A DNA stretch of 64,000 bases, taken from the NCBI GenBank assembly GCA_022559845.1, contig CM040126.1, positions 120,194,886 through 120,258,885 on the forward strand, given 5' to 3'. A program made the translations under genes and the position numbers. Below the pieces are notes generated by a model. That model searched no databases. It worked only from the letters and a program-made list of their open reading frames with translations, and was not told the DNA's origin. Positions 31,503-43,462 of the stretch are shown in pieces; the stretch's first letter is position 1, and each line of letters starts with the position of its first letter. Origin of the DNA: Amorphophallus konjac. Its lineage: Eukaryota > Streptophyta > Magnoliopsida > Alismatales > Araceae.

Positions 31503-31645
31503 AATTCCCGCCCTTCTTCTTTCTGCCAAAGATTATCCACGCCTTTACTATGGTTGCGATGCCATTTTTCTCTATTTTAGGAGGGAAGAGGAAGGGAAGG
31601 TCGCACAGACACACTCAACGACCACAACAGCCGACTTAGTCCGCA

Positions 31646-33366
31646 ATGGCAGTTGTTACTTACAGCCCACTAGTCATCGCTGCCCATGCTAGGTAGCACT
31701 TCCAACTGCTTCAGTCTTCTCTGAAAAGTTCGGGAAGATAGGGCGGTCCTAAAAAAATCAGGCGCCCCGGAGTCAAGTAGGGAACAAACGCGCCGATTTA
31801 AACCAAGCACCCCCAAGCCTAGAGCATAGGGCAACTCAGTGGAGGAGCGACAGCTCCGTTTAAAACAAGTGTGGGTCACTAAAGAGGAGGCCCGTGCTCT
31901 CAAAATGATCAGGGCGAGTAGGCCCATCCAGATGTCTGACCTTCACAAGGCAGGGACGTCGGCACCCGCGAAGCTGCCAGCCTCCCGTCTGTGGGGGCAA
32001 AAACACAGAGGGGTTCATGAAAAGCCCCGGTGTTCACTAACTTTGGAGACAACCTAAAACAAGAACAAATATCGAGGAGCGACTATGATGCCTCGAGTTT
32101 CTGTCTTTAACAAGCTGGGGGCACCAGCTCATTTAGTGATTCAACCGCCCCGAAAGAAAAGGGTGATGCATAAAACTAAGGTCACTGTCAAGGTGTTCAC
32201 CTGTTACACAACAGGCAACCAGCCGGAGGAGGCCCGCGAGGAGCTCAATGAGCCCTTGGTGCTCTTGAAGAAATCTCATTCGGTTGCCCAAGCAGTTGCA
32301 CAATTTAACCGAACTACTGCTGCCTCATCATCACAACAGGGACAGGAACATGTTGAAGAAGCACCGGAAGAGATCCGTAGTGCTCAAAGAAGGCAAAACC
32401 CAACACCAGAAGATGAGTTGGGTGAAAACATTCAGGATATTATCCAGGAACAATTACGGCGTGAAAACCGAGAATTGAAAACCCTCCTGCAAGGAATATT
32501 GCGGGAACGAGAGGCACCGCTCCAAACTCCCGTGACATCAGCAGCAGTCAACGCTCCATCCACCGCTGTGAAGATTCCAGCAGTGGTGGAAGTTGAGGCC
32601 CCACAGGAGGATGTCAATGTGCGGTCTTCAAATACACCAATGCCTGAGAGCCTAACAGCTCAAAGGCAAATGATTGAAAGGATTGTGGAAGCCAAGTTTG
32701 CTCAACATGGCGAGGGTATCTCAGCTATCGACTTATATAGTGTCATACCCTCTCCATCATCAATTCAAGAGATTGCCCCAGATTGCCCGAAAGCTCCCGA
32801 AGCTGTAAAAGATTAATGGGCAAGACTCTCCCCTAGAGCACTTAGCATACTATATGACAGCAATGGGTGACTTGGCGTTAGAGGAGTCATATCTCCTCCG
32901 CTATTTCGCCACCTCACTTACGAGAGTTGCCTTTCAATGGTACTCTCGGTTAAGGCCCAATTCTATGGCGGATTTGGTAGACATGCAAAAAAAGTTCCTC
33001 GACTATTTCCATACGGTCGAGCGAAAAGTTTCTCTCGCAGAGTTGTGCTCTTTGCGGCAAAGGCGAGGGGAGATAGCTTTGGACTTCATCCAACGGTGGA
33101 GGGACTTCAATATGAGGTGTGATAACCCTCCAACACAGGAAGATGCCATCACAATATGCCGAAGAGACTTGGCAGCGGAGAATAATGAAAAACTCCTTGG
33201 CACCAATGTTAAGGGATTTGATCAGTTGAATTCAATCGTAGCAGAGATTGAAATGTTCTTTGCTGATAACCCCAGTTACATCCATGCTAAGGGCAAGGCA
33301 TCCAAAGACCGAGCCACTACTGGCAAAGAAGTCAATGCAGTGGAGTTCACTCCACCTAAAGGGGAG
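31646..33366 (+). pseudogene. Gag of element D, N-terminal and core part
   Basis: The start is ATG at 31646 (MAVVTYSPLVIAAHAR), then a stop. The frame recovers at 31839 (EERQLRLKQVWVTKEEAR) and 32085. Unlike A and B there is no 21-residue repeat array. A coiled coil (about 32430-32520, LRRENRELKTLLQ) is followed by IERIVEAKFAQHGEG and the Gag core (32854-33250, AFQWYSRLRPNS and EIALDFIQRWRD). A frameshift lies near 32815. The gene is interrupted at 33366 by a solo LTR with duplication GGGAG. Confidence 0.82.
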
Positions 33367-34152
33367 TGGAGAGGGGGATTTCCGCAGCCCACCACAAAGG
33401 CAGCCCAACAAGACCCACAAGGTCCAACCAGGCGAGCCCGCCTGAGTGATAGCCCACAGGGCCCACTTAGGGAAGAAAAGCCCAATAAATAAGACTCGAG
33501 GAACTAACTCTCCCCGGCGGCCTTCTAGGCTCGGAGGGCCCGAGACAACGGTCAGGTCCCAAGGAAGGTCCGGCCTAAAGCCCTCTCCCCGTCCGAGAGA
33601 GATAGGCTCCAGCCGACCTATCCGACCCCACCTTCGCCGGGCCATGCCTATCGCTCGGACATGAGCTAGCATCCCCAAGGCTCGGTAAGGCCGGTTGATT
33701 ATCCACATGTGCAGCCGTTCAGAGTCCCCCGCCAGCGGGAGAGTCTGGGGAGCCGCCGGACTCCGAGGGGATAACGTTCCCACGATCAAGCCATGAAAGC
33801 CCCCGTTAAAGACGTAACTCCCGCCGGAGACCCCTCAGCTTACAGGACTCCTGAAGGCGGCGCACTATTTAAGCAAGGGATACCCTCCGGAAGAAGGTAA
33901 GAGAAACAAGGCATTCACACACCCTTAGCTCCTGAGCACGATTCGCTTCACCCTCTGGTGGAGAGGATTCTCGCGCATCAGCTCTCTCCTCTCCCCATTA
34001 TTGCTTCCACCATAGCTCTACTGACTTAGCCATCGGAGGGTTTTCCCCCAGGGAGATCCCCTGGGCCCTCTGATACGTTTCCCTCTCTTGCAGATTCATC
34101 TTCTGATGATCCATAGCCCGCTCAGGACTCAGCGCGAGATCTCGCCTCTTCA
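33367..34152 (+). mobile_element. Solo LTR of the element C family
   Basis: 786 bp, TGGAGAGGG...CTCTTCA, clearly related to the 789-bp LTRs of element C (46261 and 60264) with moderate divergence. The duplication GGGAG is on both sides (33362-33366 and 34153-34157). No internal sequence is present, so two LTRs have recombined into one. It sits in the gag of element D, which dates D as older. Confidence 0.9.
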
Positions 34153-34157
34153 GGGAG

Positions 34158-35777
34158 AATAGAGGACATGCCGACAAGTCGGACAAACAGTCTGAAAATA
34201 AGATTCCAATGTCGAAACGCAAGAAGGCTCCATATTCTTTCAAGAAGGAACATACTAAGGAGCTTTTCGATCTATGCCTTGAACAAAAGCTCATAAGCTT
34301 GCCGGACCCGCGAAAGCCGGTAGACCCTGATAAGGTAGACAAATCTACCTATTGTGTATATCACCGAATGGTGGGCCATGTTATTGAGGATTGTTGTCTT
34401 CAAAGATCAAGTTGAGAAATTCATCTGGGATGGCACCATTGATATGCAAGGTCATCAAGTGGACCCACCTCAACCACATCCGAAGACTGTTCAGAAATTC
34501 ACAGGAAATGCTCTTCATCAGCCCACCGAGGTGAGTGAAGAAGTATTTATGGCCAACGAATCTAACCCAACTGCGCATGATGATATAGATGAGTCGGTGG
34601 TCCATCCTCCCAACCGGCGACGTCGGGTCCTGCTGAGCCATATGCTCACGCAGATCCCTGATTGTCGGGCGATCCGAAGAACCATTCGAAAAATAAAGAG
34701 GGAAATTAGATGTCTACAACGAGAGCAACGGGAGCTCCTACAATTTTTGCGACATGTTGACGAACAATTGGCCACATTCCCCTATGAGCCATTTGCAGAG
34801 GGGCCTTCTCCGACAACTGTAATAAGGGGAGAAGGGCCTTCAGCGGCTTAGTCACGAGGACGGCTATCCGAAGAATCCTCATATTCATCCAAAGGTGAAG
34901 AACATGAAAAGTTGTATTCCTTTCCTCGTGACAAAGTCTTGGAGCTCTTCCACTTATGCTAGCATGAGGAGTTATTGGATTTACTCGCGGTGGAAGATAA
35001 TGAAAGGACCAACATAATGCTCCAACATGGCTATTGCCCATATCATCGGGCAATGGGGAACGTCATTTATGATTGCCGGGCCTTTAAGGATGCTGTAGAA
35101 GACCTGATTGATCGAGAAATACTCGATATAGGCAAGCAGCGGGTCGCCCCGTCGCAACCCCATGCGCGGAGAAGATTAAGCTTCTCCGCAAATGTAATAC
35201 GCACGTCACCTTCTTTCACCTTTCCCGAGCCCAGGGCAGAAGGGGGGAACACCAGTCCAGAAGAGTCCATGTTATGGTACCCGGGCTGGCGGCCTTCTCA
35301 CCAATGTTCTTTCCAAAAGGAGGACACCGAGAAGATATTTGACATGCTCCTGAGGGATAGACGGATAATGGTGCATGAACCGCAGGCTTCTTATAATGAA
35401 GTGGTTGAGATACACCCTCTTTACTGCAAATTCCCTGCAAGGGTATCGCATCCCACCCAAGAATGTCAGGAGGTTCAAAATTACATCGAGATCTCATCCG
35501 AAGAGGGGAAATTGATACGCAAGGTAACCCCATGACGCGGAGACGTCTCAGGGAGGCCCCAACAGGGCCATGAAGGACAAACTAGGGGAGAGAGTTCCAG
35601 GCATACCACAAGGCAAAGCCAACAAGGTGAGGCTAAGAAGGAACACCATAGAAGTAACCCCAAAGTAAATGCCAATGCTGACAAGCGAAAGGCCGCTGCT
35701 AGGACTCAACTGAACCAAAGGCCTCATGTGCCTCATAATAGCACTCAACTGAACCTATACTCATCCAACAAATGATA
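34158..35777 (+). pseudogene. Gag of element D, triple zinc-knuckle part
   Basis: This continues the gag beyond the solo LTR. Three CX2HX4HX4C-type motifs can be seen: YCVYHRMVGHVIEDC (near 34350), YCPYHRAMGNVIYDC (near 35034, second His now Asn) and YCKFPARVSHPTQEC (near 35430, first His now Pro). They are spaced about 230 and 130 codons apart. A frameshift lies near 34390 and there are stops near 34850 and 34960. After about 35540 the frame decays, and no protease or RT follows. Confidence 0.75.
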
Positions 35778-36085
35778 TCGGCTTCTGTTTAAAGGATACC
35801 TGGAGCTGAAGACTCAGTAGAGACAGCCATAGGGTCAACATCACCCCGCCCCTCTAAGGGTGCCTGGGGTGACCCCTCTGCCGTGTCAATCTCCCCAACT
35901 TTAGAGAGAAGCCTTACCTCTGTTTGGTCAGCAGATGTCCAAATCAGGGGCACAGTATAACATTAAAATTCTCGGAATATGATGAGCATGCACAAGGGGA
36001 AATATGCAAAATATATGGTGCATACCTGAAGCATGTGCCTCGCTGAGCTCAATAAGGCTGGCAGCACCTGTCAATAACCCTGGGA
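35778..36085 (-). other. Probable 3' exons or UTR of the antisense gene
   Basis: No plus-strand coding sequence remains. On the minus strand two donor-like sites appear (CAGGTATGC near 36030 and GAGGTAAGG near 35917). This fits further exons of the antisense gene at 36086-39852, but I could not build a reliable frame. Confidence 0.35.
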
Positions 36086-39000
36086 TCATGGGTGGGGCTG
36101 CTTTATCAGGCGCCCCTGGTTCCGAGTGATCCTTATCAGCTTTGGTCCCAGGCTCAGAGCTCTCAAGTCTCCATCATAATCTGGCAAATCTACGAGTAGC
36201 CCGGGTTCAATGAGTCTCGAAAGCTCGTCTAGGGAGGAGGCCGACTTGGCAGCTACATAATGAGCAACAAGATAAGTAAAGGAGTCACAAACAAAATATG
36301 AGGATGATAGACACCTAAAATTACTTGGGGTCATCATTATCTCTCCATCCTCAGAAGAGCTTGATGAGGAGGAAGAGGATCCGTCGCTGGAAGAAGCACT
36401 AGAAGTCCCCGTACTCGGCGAAGTGCTGGAGCTTCCCCCGCTCGAAGACCCCGAGGATGAAGAACCCTCTTTACTGGAAGAGGACTCACTCCCTTCTTCG
36501 ATAACAGGGAGAGTGGGCGGGATCCCGGGATCCCCTGCAACAGGCAATATTATGTTAGCCAACATATATACCATCTCTCAAGCACTAAAGGAGAAGAAAG
36601 GGGGTGGATGTAAGAGATTCTTACCCGAAACCTGGACAGTAGGAGCCCCCTCTACATCAAGCACGAGAGAGGCGACAGTCACCGATGTATAGTCATCGGC
36701 GGAAGGATCTAACCCCTCTATATGTCTAAGCTAACATCAGGAATGGACTCATCGAAATCCAATCCCGCCTCTGTGAAAGCATTCCTCGGACGAGGGGAAA
36801 AACTCATTGTAGCATGAACCTCAGGAGGAGTTGCGCCCAAAAAAAGAAGGGGGTCATGTCTATAGCATTGTGTAAACATGTCACAATTATGATTTCAAGT
36901 GAAAGTTTCTTTTACTTACTGGAGACATCCGCTCGAGCGGGAGATTCTTCCCCAGAACGAGGACGGGTAGAAGGTCCTGTGTCATCCTCTTGGCTTTCAG
37001 CTCGGGGCCTTTTCACAGGGGCATTGACCCCTGTGGGGACCGCACCTAGAGAGGTCTCTCGCGGGAAAACACCATCCACTTGGCCAATGGCATGGTCCGC
37101 AAACAATAAGGGATTGCATGCGATGAGCATCTCAAACTGCAGAGCAAGAAATAAATAATAAAAACAAGGTGGAGCTAAACAATCAAGCAGATACCTGGCG
37201 CCCCTATGACTCTCTCAGGTCTCAAGATGAACTGCTCAAGCTTCAATCGAAGAGCTCGGGCCACCCTGTTCACAATGTCCAAGATGGCATTAGGAGTGAC
37301 AGTCACCTCCAAATCTGAAATGTACTCCACTGGACCAACGCAGCCCATTGCATTAATCATATGGGCCTTCCACTGCACTGCCTGCAAATGCCCCCTCAGG
37401 GACTAGCTGCGATAACTGGGACTTATTCTTCAGGCCACAGGAAGTCTTCAAATCCTCCCACCAAGAATAAGTCGTCGAACCCCGGGCGGGAAGACCCCGA
37501 AGTCAAGGCTACTGCTAGTGTACTCCTCAAGGGTTTCAGAGCCCCAGCATACTGACTCCTGTTAATGGGAATAGGGAGTCCCTCCTCCTTCCAACGGATC
37601 TCTCTCTCCCTGGTGGCTCGAGCGGCTCCAAAGAAGTGGGACCTGATGAAGCCTGGGTCAAGGAACAAGGGAGGCAGGTCCTCCCTCCTCAAGTGTCTCT
37701 CCTCGGCAGCCCGGATGGCATCACCGCACTGTCTGAATACATTGCTGACTTTAAACCACCAACGCGCATAATGTATGTCAAAGTGACCCTTGCGTGTTTG
37801 TGCTGTAATCGGATGGTCCTCCTTCACATCACGGTAAAGGAAGGCCTGCCAAGCAGCCGCAACTAGATGCACATCCCTATGTCTGTACTGTCGAAGAGCC
37901 AGAGAGAAATCCACATTCGGAGGGATGGCCTGGCCGTACCCGAAATTCCAGGCAAATTGATGTGGATAGTATGGCTCAAGGACTACTGTGCTAGAGGGGC
38001 AGTAAACTAGAACATCGGGCCGTATACAAAAGACCCACTCAGCTAGCGTATCAGAGGAAGGTAGAGCCCACAAAGACAACCTGTAAGTAACTGAATCCCC
38101 CTGCCGCTCTAAATAGGGGCGATAAAGATGAGAGCTGTGGTTGAAGTTCAGACAGTTATCCCTCCCAGTGTGGAGGAAAGACAGAGCACGGCGGGCACTG
38201 GCTAGCTGCAAAACAGCATCCTGGTCCGAGTGGCCAACAAAAGGAAAGATAAGTGGAGTAACTACATTGTCAATCGGCGTCCTCTGGGAAAGCTCTGGCA
38301 AAATCAAACCCGCCCATGCGCTCAAGTAATGGGTGGGCATCAAAATGCCCTTATCTCTGGGCAAAGAATGTGAAGTCAAGACCCCAAAGAAATGGTAGAT
38401 GTTCGCCAATGTAACTGGGGGAATAGCAACTCTGCGCCCACAAGGCATCAAACAAGCCGGGTAAATCACCTCTACCTGAAGAACTCCCTCATCTCCATGA
38501 GGGATCACAAAGCTGGCCAACCAATAGGCCAAGTAAGCCGCCAAGTATGTCAATGGCAGCAACCCCCTCGAATTTCACCCCTGTGCCGGAGCGGGCAAGT
38601 GGCGCGGATGTGAAGCAAATTTCAATATGACTTCCCTGCACTGCTCCCAAGTCATGCCAGAGGAAGCAAACGCTTCATAGAAACAATACGGGCCACTGTA
38701 AAAGTGCATCACCCAAACATTTAGTGTCACTCTTGGTGTGCGTGCAGCCTTCTCTTTTCCCACTAGGGTTAAGTCCCTCCATGTCTTCATTAGATACCTA
38801 AAGCAATAGGGAAGAAGGTATCGACCGGCTCTATCTGAAGCACTGAGATGCAGATCATCTAAGAACAATTCCTCATAGGGCTGTCCACAAACCGGCAGGC
38901 CAGAGATCCTGTGAAAAGTCCACAGGTCTAGTGAAGTCTCCCCCTCTGTGGTGACAAATGTATTCCAGCGACGGTTGAACCTCTCAGCCAATGCCTGAAT

Positions 39001-39852
39001 CAATCCTGTGTGGTAAGGATAGGAATATAATATTGCGGTCACTGCATGACGAATCCCGACCCTATCAAGTACTACCCTGTAAACAGTCAAGATGCCCCAC
39101 AGCCATTTCCTCACGCCCCGACGGTAACAGTGAGAAGGAATAACAGCCCACTTCCCATACCAGCTGGGAGTCTTCTGCGGCAATATCCTCTCCAATAAGC
39201 AATCATGGTCGTAGTCATCATGTGCAAAGGTGGCCCTAGAAGGAGCCAAAAATATCCCATCCACTGTAACATCTGAGGCCTTATGATGCTAAGATAAATG
39301 CCAGACTGTTAGTGATGACGGCCCCACTCGGACTGTAAAGCTGTCAAACTCTCTGAAGAAGCCCAGACTCTTCTGATCAGGATACTGTCTCTGTCGAATG
39401 AAACCCTCTAGAAAGCTCGGATAGGAGAATGTGCAAGTGCCCTGCATGTTGTCCCTCCCGATCAAAATGGCTCGTTCGAGACGACGCCTTTCTCCTGACA
39501 AGAGAGGGTCATCACCCTCTATACTAGGAGGCACAAAGCTTTGGACGAAAAATAAAAGATGTCGGTCTAGTGGAAAGTGAGATGGATATCCTCCCGAGCG
39601 GTCATACACATAGAGCCCTCATGTCCTCGTGATACGGGATATGTCAACAGTGCCCTTAGCTACATTAACATTCTCAATTGGGCCCTCAGTGACCCAAAAA
39701 AAACCGTGGTCCACCGCGTCAAAGCTGTCAAAGGTGATGCTGCGCGGGGGGAAGGGCGGCATGGGCCTATCTGTCCTCTGCACATAATGATCATCAGAGC
39801 CCCCAACTCTGGGCCTCCGAGATGTCTCTCTGCCTCTGCCTTGGCGAGCCAT
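36086..39852 (-). pseudogene. Antisense gene with plant mobile domain, spliced and broken
   Basis: It faces gag and lies just inside the E 3' LTR. The start is ATG at 39852 (MARQGRGR), preceded by a TTTGCAG acceptor-like site. One frame runs to 37423 (about 810 codons) with in-frame stops at 39619-39621, 39289-39291 and 38575-38577, then frameshifts. The 38575-39264 part (FVTTEGETSLDLWTFHRISGLPV) and following W-rich helices resemble the aminotransferase-like plant mobile domain. Downstream exons are bounded by canonical sites: introns at about 37137-37194, from 36919 (CA|GTAAGT), and 36535-36624 (acceptor TTGCAG). A Ser-rich exon (36326-36534) follows. Plant mobile domains are known in host MAIN/MAIL genes and in some Tat-type elements. 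The function here is unknown. Confidence 0.7.
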
Positions 39853-40057
39853 GTCTGTAGAAGCTGCAAAGACCAAGAACAACAGAGAACAGTGAGTGAA
39901 AAGGTCGAATTAAAGACCAAACAAGCATGAGGACAGCAATAAGAATATTGAGGCACAGTCCTACAAAGCCCCGTCATGTCGACGGACTCGAGGGCAAGTG
40001 AAAAGCTATGAAAGGCACGGGCCATCCGCCCTCGCCTCCGGCTTTGACGGATGTCCT

Positions 40058-40069
40058 GTGGGGGGCATT
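40058..40069 (+). other. Polypurine tract of element E
   Basis: GTGGGGGGCATT directly before the LTR start. It aligns with B's tract at 12036-12047. Confidence 0.7.
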
Positions 40070-40568
40070 TATTGCACCCACTATTTGTCTCGAATAAATT
40101 GAGACGTTTCCCTCGAGTTGGTCGAGGTTCAACATCCGGCGTACTGTCGCTCTGTGGAATATTTCCACATGACGGGACTTTGTGGCCCGTGTTTTATTTC
40201 AATTACAAACCCTTCGCAGCAAACGGGGTGGTTGAGAACTGGACTAAATCCACAACGATTGTCAGGATTGTATGATTCCGGGTAAGACCCCGAGAGGCGA
40301 GGTTTTTATCCCTTGGATCTTTTGGACGAACAAAGAAAAACCTCGCAGCAAAAAAACAAGAAAGAGGGCGCAAGGAATGGCGTACACACCTCCAGAGAAG
40401 TCCAATACACGTGTACCACACAGCTCGGATGAACACAAACTCCCTCCTCTTGGCAGACGACGCAGGGAAGACGACAAACAAACAAGGAGAATACTCCCAC
40501 CTCTCTCCACGCGGCGTGCTGCGACAAAAAGGCTGAAAAAATCCTAAAACCAAGGGTTTATACAAAGG

Positions 40569-40800
40569 AGCAGGCGCGGGGGACCCGACCGGGGTCGAGC
40601 GGACCCGTCCGGGGTCGCCCGACCCCGGACAACCCCGCGCTCGACTGGGAGGACCCGCACGGGGTCGCGCGTTGTCGGGCGGACCTGCCCGGGGTCCGGG
40701 TAGGCCCTGCCCGGGGTCGTTCAACCCCGATGGGGTCTGACTAGGGTCCAATGACCCCGGGCAGGCCCGCGGGTCATTTGACCGGGTGGGACCCCGGGGT
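40569..40800. repeat. GC-rich array in the E LTR
   Basis: Repeated GACCCG.CCGGGGTCG-type units upstream of the TATA box, the same position as in A and B. Confidence 0.7.
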
Positions 40801-40933
40801 CATTTGAGCCCGTCACCCTCTCTCTCAAAAAAAAATAGAGAAAATAAAAAAAGGAAAAAAGACCCTCCCGGGGTCATTTCTACCTCGTTCACCCGGTACG
40901 GATTCAATCACCTCCGGGTGGCCCTCCAACTTC

Positions 40934-40941
40934 TATAAATA
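40934..40941 (+). promoter_or_regulatory. TATA box of element E LTR
   Basis: TATAAATA in CTTCTATAAATAGACC, about 135 bp after the GC array. Confidence 0.65.
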
Positions 40942-42339
40942 GACCCCCGGAGGTCTAGAAGGGGGCATCGGCATCTTGATCGAGAAGAAATCTACGGACT
41001 CACACGGAAGCTTTGTTCGTTGTTTTTGGCCTTGAAGGATAGGTGATATCCCGAGCCTTGTATTTATGTCCCTGAAGGTTATATTTGTAATTATGCCCCT
41101 CTATAGGCCAAATTTGTAAATTTCTACGTCCTCGGGACGACTAAATTACGTAGTTCCGCCCATATAATGGGAGAATTACGAAAATACCCTTCCTGGGACT
41201 GCGAGAAACATAAGTCCTGTTATTTGCAGTTTTGCCCTACAAACTTTTATAATTGGGACTATGTCCCTGCATCCCGCGTTATTGCGGAGACTTTTCATGT
41301 ATGGTCGACAACTCGTCGACAATCCTTGTACTCACTTGGATCATAAATGTACTCAATGTACTCAACAGTTCTTTTCATTGTGCACCGGTCAAGGAAAAAT
41401 TATAAGAGAACCCCCGACTTCCGGGAAATTGTAAACATACCCCTCCCTTTGCAAATCAACACACGTGTGCCTTCTATGAAGCCCCTTGTTGCTCCTTCCG
41501 CTTAGGGACCGTGTCAGCTCAGTCCTACACCTAAGTGCCACATCAGACCTAGGTCCGCGTTGTGTCTGGTAAAATTACCAAAATACCCTTATGACCTAAA
41601 AATGGCCTAGTAGCCTTCAAAATTCTCCGAAAAGGGCCTCAGCGCCTCGGGGAGTTAAGGATTCTACTCTACCTTCTCTCCAACCCGAAAATTCCGGAAA
41701 TGTCCCTGGCCTGGTAAAATTACCAGAACACCCCCTGGAAACCAAAAATGACCAAAATACCCCTGAGGTCCAGGAAACCTCCCGATACTTCAAAAATGCC
41801 CACTGCTCCTGCAAAATTACAACTATGTCCTCGAATCGTAGGGTTTCTCGCCCAACCTAGCGACCCTTGATGAAACCCTAATTCCATTAATTCTTCGGTG
41901 GTGAGTGAAAATTAGCTTTGAGCCCTGCAAGCAAGTACGTCCTTAGTATCAGGACCCTTGTAGAAGATCAAGATTTCCTTGACAGTTAAACAAAGGTGTT
42001 CAGACGTTAGGCTGATGTAAATCAACACTGACTGCGATCAATGAGGAAGGGTCCAGCACCCGAACCCAAATCGTTTGATACGATGCGCGCTCACAGAATA
42101 AAACCTGCACAGGCTACCCATACAGCCCCTATATGTGCACCCCTCTTTATCCCTCTTTTCCTTCTCTCTTCCAAAAAAGATAGGAAAATATTTATGTGAT
42201 GCCAACACAGTCCCAATACAACTTTGTTAGGTTGCATTTTTGTGTTGTCGGCAAGTGTTTGAAACAATGATGATACTTTCATTACGAATGCATATGCCAC
42301 ATCTTTTCACCAGTTGCCTTCAATTAGGCCTGGGATCCA

Positions 42340-42836
42340 TGGTTTCCAATACCGCCCGATGCGTACCGGTACCGGCCTCAGTAGGTCTGGTTCTGCCCAT
42401 TTTCCACCGGTACCGGCCGGTACAATTTCAAAAAATAAAAAACAATGAAAAACCGGATGAACTGAGTTGTATCGCCCGGTTCATCCATCGGGACCCCTGA
42501 TATTGAGAGCTGGGAGGCTCGTGAAAGCCCCTCCCCCATTCACATATGGTGAAAAAATGGTGTTTTTTATGATTTTAAACTTTGAAATCTATGTGTTAAA
42601 TTATTTATTGTGTACATTCACATATGATTTTGCATTCTATTTGTTTTTCTATTTTTATGATTTTTTAAGATTTTCTCTAATTATTAAACCTATATATAAA
42701 TGTACAATTACATATACCTATATAAAAGGGGGACAGGGAGGGGCTAGTACTGTACCGATTGGTACCAATTTGTACCGGTACCAGTACCGGTACCGGCCCT
42801 TACTGGTGCCAAAACCGGTACCGGGTTTGAAAACCT
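42340..42836. mobile_element. Possible MITE with GGTACC-rich inverted ends
   Basis: The left end GGTTTCCAATACCG and the right end (reverse complement GGTTTTCAAACCCGG) are imperfect inverted repeats. Both are followed inward by GTACCGGTACCGG clusters (42362-42422 and 42750-42832). The middle is AT-rich, without coding sequence. A clean target duplication was not found, so the class is open. Confidence 0.4.
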
Positions 42837-43045
42837 TGCTAGTATTTTGAGCACACAATAATGCAGACACCACATAATACAACTGCACACCTGAGGTTGT
42901 TAAGGCGTGACTGTCGGATGAAGCAGATGACTGATCCGACATCCTCAAGACTGGCCACAACACAAGTACAGTTCAGATTTGCTTCTTACATTCTATGTGA
43001 ATTCTCTCTTCTATCCATTTTATTTCTTTTCCCTAGCATGTTTAT

Positions 43046-43460
43046 GCTCTCAGAGTCATCTACATGTTGTGCTGACAACTTACATGCTCTGGAGAACATG
43101 TAGATACTGTGCAAAACACCTACATGTTCTTGAGAGCATGTCGATGCTCTGCAAGGCACATAGATTGTCTAACGGAACCTACGTGATGCGAATGTCCTCC
43201 ACATGCTCTCATGAGCATGACAGCACGTAGATGATCTAGAGAACACCTACATGCTCTAGAGGATATGAATGCTTTAGAGAGCATCAACATGCTCTATTGA
43301 TCATGTGGATTAATCTGCATGGCACTTATATTCCCCAGGGGACTTATATATGATATGCAGAGCGCCTACATGCTGTGAAGGACATGTGGATGATATGCAG
43401 AGCATCTACATGCTCTTCACATCATGTGGATGATCTGCAGATAACCTGCATGCCCTCCTG
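43046..43460. repeat. Short palindromic repeats, ACATGCTCT / AGAGCATGT
   Basis: More than a dozen copies of ACATGCTCT or its complement, in both orientations and 15-40 bp apart, often with GTAGATG or TGTGGAT between. They could fold into many small hairpins. No frame is kept. Confidence 0.65.
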
Positions 43461-43462
43461 TG

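Larger units (their letters stand above)
40070..42173 (+). mobile_element. 3' LTR of element E
   Basis: It starts TATTGCACCC (A has TGTTGCACCC, so the terminal TG has decayed) and ends TCTTCCA at about 42173. It shares with A and B the order GC array (40569-40800), TATA box (40934-40941), TTTGTTCGTTG, telo-box AAACCCTAA (near 41873) and the 3' block with a decayed hairpin at 42026-42043 (two C-A mismatches). The 5' LTR on the left (D, 29718) is of another type. Either D and E are two truncated elements or one recombinant. Confidence 0.7.
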
